Of a stretch of 64,000 nucleotides of DNA, positions 17,236 through 24,118 are shown in pieces. How positions within the stretch are numbered: the stretch's first letter is position 1; each line of letters opens with the position of its first letter. The stretch comes from Candidatus Acididesulfobacter guangdongensis (GTDB lineage Bacteria; SZUA-79; Acidulodesulfobacterales; Acidulodesulfobacteraceae). The notes below the pieces were generated by a model that made no database searches, was not told the DNA's origin, and saw only the letters and a program-made list of their open reading frames with translations. A program made the position numbers and the translations under genes. Location of the stretch: assembly GCA_004195045.1 (NCBI GenBank), contig SGBC01000004.1, positions 124,001-188,000 of the forward strand, in the 5' to 3' direction.

Positions 17236-17979
17236 ATGAATAAACTCTGGTTATTGCAAAATTTGAAAATTTTTCAAAATCTTTCAAAAAGAGATATCGA
17301 TTTGATAGATAAATTATCAAAAATGGAAATTTATAAAAAAAATGACATTATATACATAGAGGAATCAAAATCAAGCTATGTTTATGTTTTAAAAAAAGGT
17401 CATATAAAAATATCGCTGTCAACAGAACACGGCAGGGAATTTATAACAGAAATTTTAAAACCTGATGAAATTTTTGGTAATTTTGGCGATTTTTCATTTG
17501 ACGGCATGGAGAGCTTTGATTTTTTAAATGCTGAAAATGCTCAGGCTTTGACAGATGCGGAAGTTTGTAAATTTAAAAAAGATGATTTTGACAAGATATT
17601 AAGTCTTTATCCTTCTATAGGCAATAAAATTTTAAAATTAATAGGATTGCGGTTTAAATATATATCTACAAAAATTACATCATTGGCATATAAAAGCATA
17701 GACGCAAGAATTGCGGAGACTCTAATCTATTTGGCAAATAATTTTGGAATTAAAAAAATTTCAGCGCTTTCTTCAGGATTAACATTTGAAGACTGCTATC
17801 AAATAAACATTAAATTAACCCATGAAGAAATTTCAAATCTTATCGGGGCATCAAGACAGAGAACTACAATAGCATTAGACAAATTAAAACATAACGGGAT
17901 TATTAGTTTTGATAAAAAAAATATCGTTATAAAAGATTTGAGAAAACTAAAAAATATAGCTGAGTTAACAGCAAATTAA
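17236..17979 (+). CDS. Crp/Fnr-family transcription regulator
   Basis: A 247-residue regulator. A cyclic-nucleotide-binding-like beta barrel occupies about 10-125, a long dimer helix about 130-160, and a winged helix has ISNLIGASRQRTTIALDKLKHNGIISF at about 200-228. No N-terminal Cys cluster, so not an Fe-S FNR. The ligand is unknown and could be cAMP-like, heme or redox. About 50 bases downstream is a 30-bp perfect palindrome with TGTCA half sites, the kind of site this family binds. The next gene encodes an exported stress-type protein, a plausible target. Confidence 0.9.
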   Translation: MNKLWLLQNLKIFQNLSKRDIDLIDKLSKMEIYKKNDIIYIEESKSSYVYVLKKGHIKISLSTEHGREFITEILKPDEIFGNFGDFSFDGMESFDFLNAENAQALTDAEVCKFKKDDFDKILSLYPSIGNKILKLIGLRFKYISTKITSLAYKSIDARIAETLIYLANNFGIKKISALSSGLTFEDCYQINIKLTHEEISNLIGASRQRTTIALDKLKHNGIISFDKKNIVIKDLRKLKNIAELTAN

Positions 17980-18026
17980 CTTGCTCTTCTTATAATGAAT
18001 TTTTTTTTAATTTTATTTAAAGAATA

Positions 18027-18056
18027 TTTAATATGTCACTTAAGTGACATATTAAA
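18027..18056. promoter_or_regulatory. 30-bp perfect palindrome (TGTCACTTAAGTGACA core)
   Basis: Bases 18027-18056 are a perfect inverted repeat centred at 18041/18042. The core resembles a Crp/Fnr-type operator (TGTCA-N6-TGACA). It lies 77 bases upstream of the next start and 48 after the regulator stop. It could alternatively act as a terminator for the regulator, but no T-run follows directly. Confidence 0.6.
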
Positions 18057-18132
18057 ATTTTTCATATGTGTTATACTTTACTAACGAGTTGCAATATAAA
18101 TTAACAATAATTACTTTAACGGAGGTTCGACC

Positions 18133-18681
18133 ATGATTAAAAAAGCTACATTATTTACATTGATAGCCCTAATATTTTTCTTAGGTCTTAATACTGCTAA
18201 ATCAAACGCCATGATGATGAGTAAAGCTAAGATGATGAAGACCGAAATGTTTTTTATGCATCATTCTTTAGGATTTCCGTCCATTTTTTATAAATTCCAT
18301 CCGGGTCCGCATTGGATTTTAATGCATGCTAAATCTTTTAATCTTAATTCTTCACAGCTTAAACAGGAAAAAATGCTTACTATGGGGATGATGCATAACA
18401 CAATAAAAGGCGTAATGATGCTTAAAAAAGCCCTTAGACAATACAAAATGGATGCCATGCAGAATAATCCAAGTATAAGCAAATTGATTAGTGACGTTAA
18501 GGCTGTGGGTAACGCAGAAACATATCTTGGATATGAAATGATACCTTTTCATATAAAAGGCTACCGCGTTCTTTATCCTTCGCAGCAATCCTTATATCAC
18601 AGACTTGCTAAAATGAACTGGATGAAAAAAATGCAGATGATGCGTAAGCAAATGATGAAAAAAATGCAGATGATGCACTGA
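18133..18681 (+). CDS. periplasmic Met-rich Spy/CpxP-like protein
   Basis: A 182-residue exported protein. The signal peptide is residues 1-26 (KKATLFTLIALIFFLGLNTAKSNA). The mature part has HHSLGFPSIFYKFHPGPHWILMH, a helix resembling the LNLTxxQ motif region (SFNLNSSQLKQEKMLTMGMM), and a C-terminal run of MKKMQMM repeats. This layout resembles Spy/CpxP periplasmic stress or metal-binding helical proteins, though the LTxxQ signature is degenerate. Met and His density suggests Cu or other soft-metal binding. A GGAGG ribosome binding site precedes it. The upstream palindrome suggests control by the adjacent Crp/Fnr regulator. Confidence 0.72.
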   Translation: MIKKATLFTLIALIFFLGLNTAKSNAMMMSKAKMMKTEMFFMHHSLGFPSIFYKFHPGPHWILMHAKSFNLNSSQLKQEKMLTMGMMHNTIKGVMMLKKALRQYKMDAMQNNPSISKLISDVKAVGNAETYLGYEMIPFHIKGYRVLYPSQQSLYHRLAKMNWMKKMQMMRKQMMKKMQMMH

Positions 18682-18764
18682 TATCCACTTTAACAAGTAC
18701 TGCAATGTTGCACCTGCTATAAAATATTTATACGTAAACAAACTGCTGGATTTTCTTTATTCTT

Positions 18765-18787
18765 CGGCGGAGAAACTGTTTCTCCGC
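18765..18787. terminator. GC-rich hairpin, possible terminator
   Basis: Inverted repeat GGCGGAGAAAC-T-GTTTCTCCGCC between the Spy-like gene and the DsrE-like gene. Strong for this genome. No proper T-run follows, so it may be an attenuator or RNA-stabilising hairpin in the leader of the next gene. Confidence 0.5.
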
Positions 18788-18814
18788 CGCAAGTTAATTT
18801 TATGGAGGTTTTTT

Positions 18815-19144
18815 ATGAAATATGTTATTCAGGTTACAAACGGCACGATAATGCCTGCTCTTTCATTTATCGTAATTAAAAATTTGTCTGCAATAGAAGA
18901 TACGGAAGAAATAAGCGTCGTATTTTTCGGACCTTCGGTAGTTTCGCTTCTTCATCACGCTCAGCTCAGAAATCAGCTTAGGGACAGTCTTAATGAAAAA
19001 ACAAAAATATACGTTTGCAGAAATGCAATGAATATGTTTGACCTCAAAGACAGCGATGTACCGGATTATGCCACGATAGTGCCTGCCGGCGTTTATGAAA
19101 TTGCAAAATTGGTTAAATCCGGAGCGGTATATATCGCTGTTTAG
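18815..19144 (+). CDS. DsrE-like sulfur relay family protein
   Basis: A 109-residue DsrE/DsrF-like Rossmann-type protein. The N-terminal strand is MKYVIQVTNG, the central strand is EEISVVFFGPSVVSL, and Cys68 in KIYVCRNAMNM sits at the usual position of the sulfur-carrying Cys. The C-terminal AGVYEIAKLVKSGAVYIAV is typical of this fold. Family members transfer sulfane sulfur to TusA or TusE-like partners. A TusA gene lies 2 kb downstream. A good ribosome binding site (GGAGG) precedes it. Confidence 0.85.
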   Translation: MKYVIQVTNGTIMPALSFIVIKNLSAIEDTEEISVVFFGPSVVSLLHHAQLRNQLRDSLNEKTKIYVCRNAMNMFDLKDSDVPDYATIVPAGVYEIAKLVKSGAVYIAV

Positions 19145-19404
19145 TCTAAAAAAATTTGTTATTTAATTATATAATATATCAAAAAATTTTAATATAATTT
19201 AATTATAATAATGGAAAACCTGAAGGTCTGCAGGCTGAATACTCCATATGGGGGGACGCTGCAATGGCAATTATACTGCGGCGGGGGCGATTCGGATAAT
19301 CCTGACGACAGAAAAAAATAGTTGCTATAGAAACTGGTATAATTAATATACAATAAAAAACGTTATTCGATAAAAATAACTTTTAATTTATAGAATTTAA
19401 AGAT

Positions 19405-20550
19405 ATGGATACACAGGGTATTACAGAAACAGATGAAGTATATAATAAAATCAGGAGCGAACTTTCTAGGGCTATAAAATTAAAAAAATGTAAAAAATGC
19501 GGGTGCATGATTTATGGTTTAGACGATGTTATTGAAAATCTTAAGCTCACAGGAAACAATGCTTCGAACGATTTAATAAATGAGGTAGAAAAGTTAAAGT
19601 TAGAACTAAAACAAGTCGAGTATTCATGTCTTGGCTGTAAACACTGTTATCCTGCCGCGGCTGCTAATTATCTGACCGATGCGCTCATATTGCAAATTCA
19701 GAATCCTGCCAATCAGACTGGTTCCATAAATTCTGTAAATTCTTTAGAATTTTTAAATTCATGGCCTGTTTCTCCAGGCGAGTATAATAATTTTTGTGAC
19801 GGAACAGGATGTCCAATCGCTGTATCTACTCTTGCCAGTTTAGATTTATACGACAATTTATCAAAGTTAAAACCGAAAGGACTTTGCATTATAGGAAAAA
19901 CTGAAACTGAAAATATCGGAATAGATAAAATTATAAAAAATACAGTAACTAATCCAACGCTGCATTATTTAATAGTAGCGGGAAAAGAGTCGCAAGGCCA
20001 TTACAGCGGTCAATCGCTTATATCTTTATATGAAAACGGCGTTGATAAAAATATGAGGATTGTCGGTTCAAACGGCAAAAAACCGATTCTTAAAAATGTA
20101 AGCTATGAAGAAGTAGAAAATTTTAGAAAACAGGTTAAGGTTATAAACATGATAGGCTGCGAAGATGCAGGTGAGATTGCGGTTAAAATAAGCGAATTTT
20201 TGAAAGACTTTGAAATTATAAAACCCTCTGAAATTGTTGATAAGACTTTTGCTTTGCCTTCTCTAAAAAAAATAATTGCAAAAAAACCGAAAAAGATAAA
20301 ATTAGACAAAAAAGGATATTTCGTGATAATGCCCTCATTTGCAGACAAGCGGATAACAGTTGAGTTTTATAATTACCATAACGAATTATTAACTGTCATT
20401 GAAGGGGATGACGTTTATTCAATTTATTCAACAATAATAGAAAAAGAATTAATTTCCGAGATGACCCACGCCGCCTATATCGGTAAAGAATTAGAAAAAG
20501 CAAAATGGTGTATTAATTACGGCGTCAAATATATTCAGGGCGAAGCGTGA
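19405..20550 (+). CDS. MtrA-like corrinoid protein (bacterial DUF4346 type)
   Basis: A 381-residue soluble protein. The N-terminal Cys cluster (CKKCGC at 29-34 and CLGCKHC at 75-81) could bind Zn or Fe-S. The middle (about 120-260) matches the A subunit of methanogen methyl-tetrahydromethanopterin:CoM methyltransferase. It has WPVSPGEY, then CPIAVSTLASLDLYD and KESQGHYSGQSLISLYENG, with His199 in QGH at the place of the cobamide-ligating His of MtrA. The last 110 residues match the DUF4346-type tail. Unlike MtrA it lacks the C-terminal membrane anchor. A role in methyl transfer through a corrinoid is inferred. It sits between two sulfur-transfer genes. A cobD-like gene is also in the window. 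Confidence 0.78.
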   Translation: MDTQGITETDEVYNKIRSELSRAIKLKKCKKCGCMIYGLDDVIENLKLTGNNASNDLINEVEKLKLELKQVEYSCLGCKHCYPAAAANYLTDALILQIQNPANQTGSINSVNSLEFLNSWPVSPGEYNNFCDGTGCPIAVSTLASLDLYDNLSKLKPKGLCIIGKTETENIGIDKIIKNTVTNPTLHYLIVAGKESQGHYSGQSLISLYENGVDKNMRIVGSNGKKPILKNVSYEEVENFRKQVKVINMIGCEDAGEIAVKISEFLKDFEIIKPSEIVDKTFALPSLKKIIAKKPKKIKLDKKGYFVIMPSFADKRITVEFYNYHNELLTVIEGDDVYSIYSTIIEKELISEMTHAAYIGKELEKAKWCINYGVKYIQGEA

Positions 20551-20720
20551 TTTTAGACATGCGTTAAGTTTCTAATTCAAACCTGATTCCGCTGCTAAGC
20601 CTTATTGTTTTTTTATAACGCTAATTATTTTTTGTCAATTAAAATTAACTATAATAATAATATAATAATAATATAATAATAAAACGTCAGGCGGCGGTTT
20701 GCAATTAAATTAAAATTAAC
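20551..20720. repeat. AT-rich gap with ATAATAAT tandem run
   Basis: Contains an AATAATATAATAATAAT tandem microsatellite at about 20651-20683. No gene is visible. The N-terminal coding part expected for the following DsrE2 gene would lie here but cannot be read. Confidence 0.5.
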
Positions 20721-21145
20721 TTAGATATGGCTTATCCGCCGCTTATCTTGCTTCTACTGCTGCAACGCTTGATATTCCGACGACTATATTCTTTACATTT
20801 TATGGGTTAAACATTTTAAGAAAAGATGCCGCAACTTCTTTAAAAGTTGCTCCATTAGGCAACCCTGCAATGCCGATGCCTGTCCCTAATATTATAGGAG
20901 CAATCCCCGGCATGACTAATATGGCTACCTCTATGATGAAGTCAATGATTAAAAAACACGGAGTTGCGACCATTCCTGAATTGATTAGCTTATGTCAAGA
21001 AACAGGAGTTAAATTAATCGCATGTCAAATGACGGTTGATCTTTTTGGATTTAAAAGAGAAGACTTGATTGACGGTATTGAATACGGCGGAGCAGCTATG
21101 TATATGGAAGATGCTTCAACGTCCGATATAACTCTAGCTTTTTAA
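20721..21145 (+). pseudogene. DsrE2 (DsrE/F/DrsH-like) gene, N-terminal region disrupted
   Basis: The intact part reads TAATLDIPTTIFFTFYGLNI, then LRKDAATSLKVAPLGNPAMP, PNIIGAIPGMTNMATSMMKS and MIKKHGVATIPELISLCQET with GVKLIACQMTVDLFG. This is the DsrE/DsrF/DrsH-like family often linked to TusA and heterodisulfide-reductase genes. Upstream, LDMAYPPLIL is encoded at 20721-20750, but in a different frame, and the usual start with VTKGT is missing. So there is a one-base shift near 20750 and a damaged start. A shortened product from ATG 20870 (91 residues, with both Cys) remains possible. It is 43 bases before tusA. Confidence 0.75.
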
Positions 21146-21188
21146 TATTTATTGAATTAAAATTTTAATAAAAAAGGAGGTGATAGGT

Positions 21189-21422
21189 ATGCCGTTAAAT
21201 ATTTCAAAAACCTTGGACGCTTCGGGATTATCCTGTCCTATGCCCATAGTTAAAACAAAAAAAGAAATTGACAGTTTAAGTTCGGGTCAGATTCTGGAAG
21301 TTATATCAACCGATCCTGGTTCAAAAAACGATATGACAGCATGGTGCAAAAGAACAGGTAATGAACTAGTAGAATCTGCAGAACAAGGCGGAAAGTTTCA
21401 ATTTTATGTAAAAAAAAATTAA
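21189..21422 (+). CDS. tusA: TusA-family sulfur carrier protein
   Basis: A 77-residue protein with the signature LDASGLSCPMPIVKTKKEI, in which Cys16 is the persulfide carrier. ISTDPGSKNDMTAWCKRTGNEL is the second conserved block. The start chosen is ATG 21189, because GTG 21180 lies inside the ribosome binding site (AAAAAGGAGGTGATAG). TusA passes sulfane sulfur between DsrE-type proteins and biosynthetic or dissimilatory partners. Here it follows DsrE and DsrE2 genes. Confidence 0.95.
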   Translation: MPLNISKTLDASGLSCPMPIVKTKKEIDSLSSGQILEVISTDPGSKNDMTAWCKRTGNELVESAEQGGKFQFYVKKN

Positions 21423-21445
21423 TATTGTGCTACTAAGACTTTACT

Positions 21446-21521
21446 TTAATCCTGGAATAGAAAGTTATCTTTTGCTTAACCGAGCAAAGAAATGCATAAA
21501 TATTTTCTATTGCAGGATTAA
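21446..21521 (-). mobile_element. 76-bp palindromic element, copy 1
   Basis: Ends TTAATCCTGGAATAGAAA and TTTCTATTGCAGGATTAA are inverted repeats. The interior carries CTTAACCGAGCAAAGAAATGC. Complete copies lie here and at 40508-40583. Derived copies are at 22814-22869 and 34366-34563. It is non-coding and MITE- or REP-like. Orientation is opposite to the 40.5 kb copy. Confidence 0.8.
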
Positions 21522-21675
21522 GGCTTTAAATAAAGATGCATAAAATCGTTTTGTACGTTAAATATTATCCGATTATTCAACCTGAACCTTAGCGTGAGAA
21601 ATATTGCATCATCCTGCAATTATAATAATTATAATAAATAAATAGTTATTGCCGATATGTCAGCAATGCACCCGC

Positions 21676-22539
21676 CTAAATTTTATTATTCGCCATTTTT
21701 TTTAATTTTATCATTGCCTTCATTTCCAGCTGTCTTATACTTTCCGGCGTCAATTTAAATATTGCGGCTATGTTCTTAAGCGTCATAGGTTCGCCGTCTT
21801 CGTGGAGTCCGTATCTGAGGATTACGGCAAATCTTTCTTTTTCCTCTAAAGACGACAGCCATTTGTCTAACAGTTCCAAATTTTCTTTATTGCATATAAT
21901 AGACAAGGGCGATGTTTTTTCTTCATCGTCTCCTATTATTTCGGAAAGCGCCAGATTATCGTTTTCGGTATTATCGGATACATAGGAATCTATGGACGAT
22001 ATGCGCGGTATCAGATTTATTATTTTTTCAACCCTTATTCTGTTTATGCCGGACTGTTCCGCTATCTCTTCGATATCCGCTTCTTTCTCATTGTCTGCCT
22101 CAAATGCGGCTTTAGATTTTATTATATCGCAATATATTTCATATTTATGCAGCGGTATTTTTATTAAATTATGTAAATTTAAAATTCCTCTTTGAATAGA
22201 TTGTCTTATCCACCATACCGCGCAGGTAGAGAATCTATATCCTCTTTCCGGATTAAATTTCCCTATAGCTTTTATAAGCCCTATATTGCCTTCTTCAATT
22301 AAATCTTCCAGAGGAACGCCTCTTCCGGTGAATTTTTTTGCCACGCTTATGACAAGGCTTATATTTGATTTAATTATCAAATCCCTCGCTTCTTTATCTC
22401 CGCCGTTGCTTTTTTCTATCAGTTCGTATTCAAGTTCTTTAGCTAAAGGCGGATATTTGCGCAGATATGTTTTGTATAAATAAGGAATAGAGTAATATGT
22501 TGAAGACTGAGCATCTTCATTGTTTTCTGTATCGTTCAT
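21676..22539 (-). CDS. alternative sigma-70 family RNA polymerase sigma factor
   Basis: A 287-residue sigma factor with region 1.2 (PYLYKTYLRKYPPLAKELEYELIEK), region 2 (ARDLIIKSNISLVISVAKKF, LEDLIEEGNIGLIKAIGKF and FSTCAVWWIRQSIQRGI), region 3 (about 130-190) and region 4 (LSSLEEKERFAVILRYGL, LKNIAAIFKLTPESIRQLE). Size and make-up fit group 2/3 factors such as RpoH or RpoS-like. The RpoH-box is not clear enough to choose. No N-terminal 1.1. Nine bases before the ATG is a run of 11 C on the coding strand, where a ribosome binding site would be expected. This is a potential switch for expression. Confidence 0.93.
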   Translation of the reverse strand: MNDTENNEDAQSSTYYSIPYLYKTYLRKYPPLAKELEYELIEKSNGGDKEARDLIIKSNISLVISVAKKFTGRGVPLEDLIEEGNIGLIKAIGKFNPERGYRFSTCAVWWIRQSIQRGILNLHNLIKIPLHKYEIYCDIIKSKAAFEADNEKEADIEEIAEQSGINRIRVEKIINLIPRISSIDSYVSDNTENDNLALSEIIGDDEEKTSPLSIICNKENLELLDKWLSSLEEKERFAVILRYGLHEDGEPMTLKNIAAIFKLTPESIRQLEMKAMIKLKKMANNKI

Positions 22540-22547
22540 ATCGCAAT

Positions 22548-22558
22548 GGGGGGGGGGG
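22548..22558 (-). promoter_or_regulatory. C11 homopolymer immediately upstream of sigma factor start
   Basis: Eleven consecutive C on the coding (minus) strand end 9 bases before the ATG. Long G/C homopolymers are rare in a genome this AT-rich. They are classical slip-strand phase-variation tracts when placed in a promoter or ribosome binding region. No normal Shine-Dalgarno site is present. Confidence 0.6.
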
Positions 22559-22813
22559 TGATATTAATATTATATTTTATCATGGCAGTTTTGTATTATT
22601 TTTTTATTATTTAATTTTATTAAATTTAATAATATCGTGCATATTCTTATTTAATATTATACATTATTATTATTTTTTTAAAAAAATTATTCAAGCAAAA
22701 TTTTATTTATAATTTGTAAAAATACTTTATTGCGATAATTGTTATTGCATAAAAATTCATTTAATAAAATAAATATAACGTCATATTGTTAAAATAAAGG
22801 TTTGAGATATACC

Positions 22814-22869
22814 TTAATCCTGCAATAGAAAATATTTATACATTTCTTTGCTCGGTTAAGCAAAATATA
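22814..22869 (+). mobile_element. 76-bp palindromic element, copy 2, right half replaced
   Basis: Matches the left 56 bases of the family (CTTAATCCTGCAATAGAAA and the CTTTGCTCGGTTAAGCAAAATAT interior), then breaks off into GGAAAAGGTGTC repeats. The right end is missing. Confidence 0.75.
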
Positions 22870-22870
22870 A

Positions 22871-22928
22871 GGAAAAGGTGTCATAAGGAAAAGGTGTAGG
22901 AAAAGGTGTCAGATTTGGTTTTGGTGTA
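22871..22928 (+). repeat. tandem partial ends, GGAAAAGGTGT units
   Basis: Three incomplete copies of the terminal sequence GGAAAAGGTGTC follow one another before the full 91-bp element at 22929. This looks like repeated end-to-end insertion or slippage. Confidence 0.6.
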
Positions 22929-23019
22929 GGAAAAGGTGTCAGATTTTATTTTTTTGCATATGGAGTAGTTCAATTAGCAAAGAAAATATTTGCAAAAAAA
23001 TTAATCTGACACCTTTTCC
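22929..23019 (+). mobile_element. 91-bp element with GGAAAAGGTGTCAG / CTGACACCTTTTCC ends, copy 1
   Basis: Perfect 14-bp terminal inverted repeats around an AT-rich interior with GCATATGGAGTAGTTCAATT. It is near-identical to 34444-34534. This end sequence resembles the palindromes mobilised by Y1/RAYT-type transposases. No such transposase gene is in the window. Confidence 0.75.
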
Positions 23020-23028
23020 GAAAGATAT

Positions 23029-23067
23029 AATATATTGCTCCCATGCGGATAAAAATGTATAATTAGA
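23029..23067 (-). pseudogene. 39-bp fragment of the tyrosine integrase gene
   Basis: Identical over 39 bases to 52198-52236, inside the truncated integrase gene (residues reading NYTFLSAWEQYI). It directly abuts the right end of the 91-bp element. It is therefore a captured scrap of integrase coding sequence 29 kb from its other copy. Confidence 0.75.
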
Positions 23068-23100
23068 CTTAGCCGGTATATTAAATCTTAAAAAAATTAA

Positions 23101-23529
23101 ATGGATATTATAAATATTTATACAGACGGAGCCTGTTCCAAAAATCCGGGTCCCGGAGCCTACGCCGCTATATTATTATACAAAGATAATGAAAAAATAA
23201 TATCGGGATATAAAGAATGGACTACAAATCAGGAGATGGAAATATCCGCAGTTTTAAACGCTCTTAAATCAATTAAAAATAAGGAAATCGCTATAAATCT
23301 TTATTCTGATTCAAAATACGCATTAGACGGTATGATGTTCTGGATGCACGACTGGGCAAAAAAACAATGGAAAAAAGATATTAAACATAAGCAAATATGG
23401 CAGGAAATATATATTCTGTATAATACGTTAAAAATAAATTGCATATGGGTGAAAGGGCATTCTAATAATTTATATAATGAACAATGTGACAAAATAGCTA
23501 AAAACCTGATTAAAGATAACAAGCAATAA
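23101..23529 (+). CDS. rnhA: ribonuclease HI
   Basis: Degrades the RNA strand of RNA-DNA hybrids. The 142 residues carry the catalytic acids in order: Asp in IYTDGACSKNPGPGAYA, Glu in EMEISAVLNAL, Asp in LYSDSKYAL, and Asp in EQCDKIAKNLI. The WVKGHSNNLYNEQCD segment near the C-terminus is characteristic, and W-M-H-D-W-A-K-K-Q-W forms the basic handle. The length is typical. It is the first gene of a plus-strand DNA-metabolism group with uvrB and uvrC. Confidence 0.95.
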   Translation: MDIINIYTDGACSKNPGPGAYAAILLYKDNEKIISGYKEWTTNQEMEISAVLNALKSIKNKEIAINLYSDSKYALDGMMFWMHDWAKKQWKKDIKHKQIWQEIYILYNTLKINCIWVKGHSNNLYNEQCDKIAKNLIKDNKQ

Positions 23530-23572
23530 AAAAAATAAATAAAAAAATAAATATAGTCGATATATTATAAAA

Positions 23573-23884
23573 ATGATTGCAAAAGAAACTTTTATAGACA
23601 GTCTCTTAAAAAAATTAAAAAGCATGCCGGTCGGGCATTATTATGATGTCAGAAGCTACAAAAGAGACAGAGGATTTTATATTATAAAATCTGAAGAAGA
23701 TGAGTATTGCTTACTGGAAAGAGGTTTTTTTGAAGAAGAATATGTGGCTAATTTTGATGAATTAACCAATATTTTTAAAAAGCTCTTAAAAAGAGAATTT
23801 CCAAGGAGCCATAAGTTAAGAATATATAATATGGGCGAAGCTTCCGAATGCATATTTAAGAAACCTAAGCGTAAAAAAATATAG
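23573..23884 (+). CDS. conserved hypothetical protein, 103 residues
   Basis: Mixed alpha/beta protein: FIDSLLKKLKSMPVGHYYDVRSYKRDRGFYIIKSEEDEYCLLERGFFEEEYVANFDEL is in effect a small sheet with a helix. The C-terminal tail is very basic (KKPKRKKI). No recognised domain, signal peptide or membrane segment. It lies 44 bases after rnhA and 235 before uvrB on the same strand, suggesting co-transcription with DNA-metabolism genes. The basic tail could contact nucleic acid, which is inference only. Confidence 0.7.
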   Translation: MIAKETFIDSLLKKLKSMPVGHYYDVRSYKRDRGFYIIKSEEDEYCLLERGFFEEEYVANFDELTNIFKKLLKREFPRSHKLRIYNMGEASECIFKKPKRKKI

Positions 23885-23934
23885 ATATTAAAATATTTAT
23901 ATCGATATAATGTATAACGTAAATTTTGCTATTA

Positions 23935-24112
23935 ATTATATTATCTAATTTATAAAAATAAATAAAAAATTTAATAAATATGAAAATATAATAAAAATTT
24001 AATAAATAATGCAATAAATGCAATAAATATAATAAAAAATTTAATAAATATAAAAAATTTAAGAAATATAATAAATATAAAAATATAAAAATATAAAAAA
24101 TGCATAAAGACA
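23935..24112. repeat. A-rich low-complexity AATAAA repeat tract
   Basis: About 180 bases made of AATAAATATAA, AATTTAATAAAT and ATATAAAAAT units before uvrB. No frame or site recognised. It may contain the uvrB promoter. Confidence 0.6.
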
Positions 24113-24118
24113 TAATAT

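Noticed and set aside
19211-19321. 36-codon plus frame ahead of the MtrA-like gene (MENLKVCRLNTPYGG)
   Set aside because: No ribosome binding site, no recognisable family and poor coding quality; another frame reads equally well.
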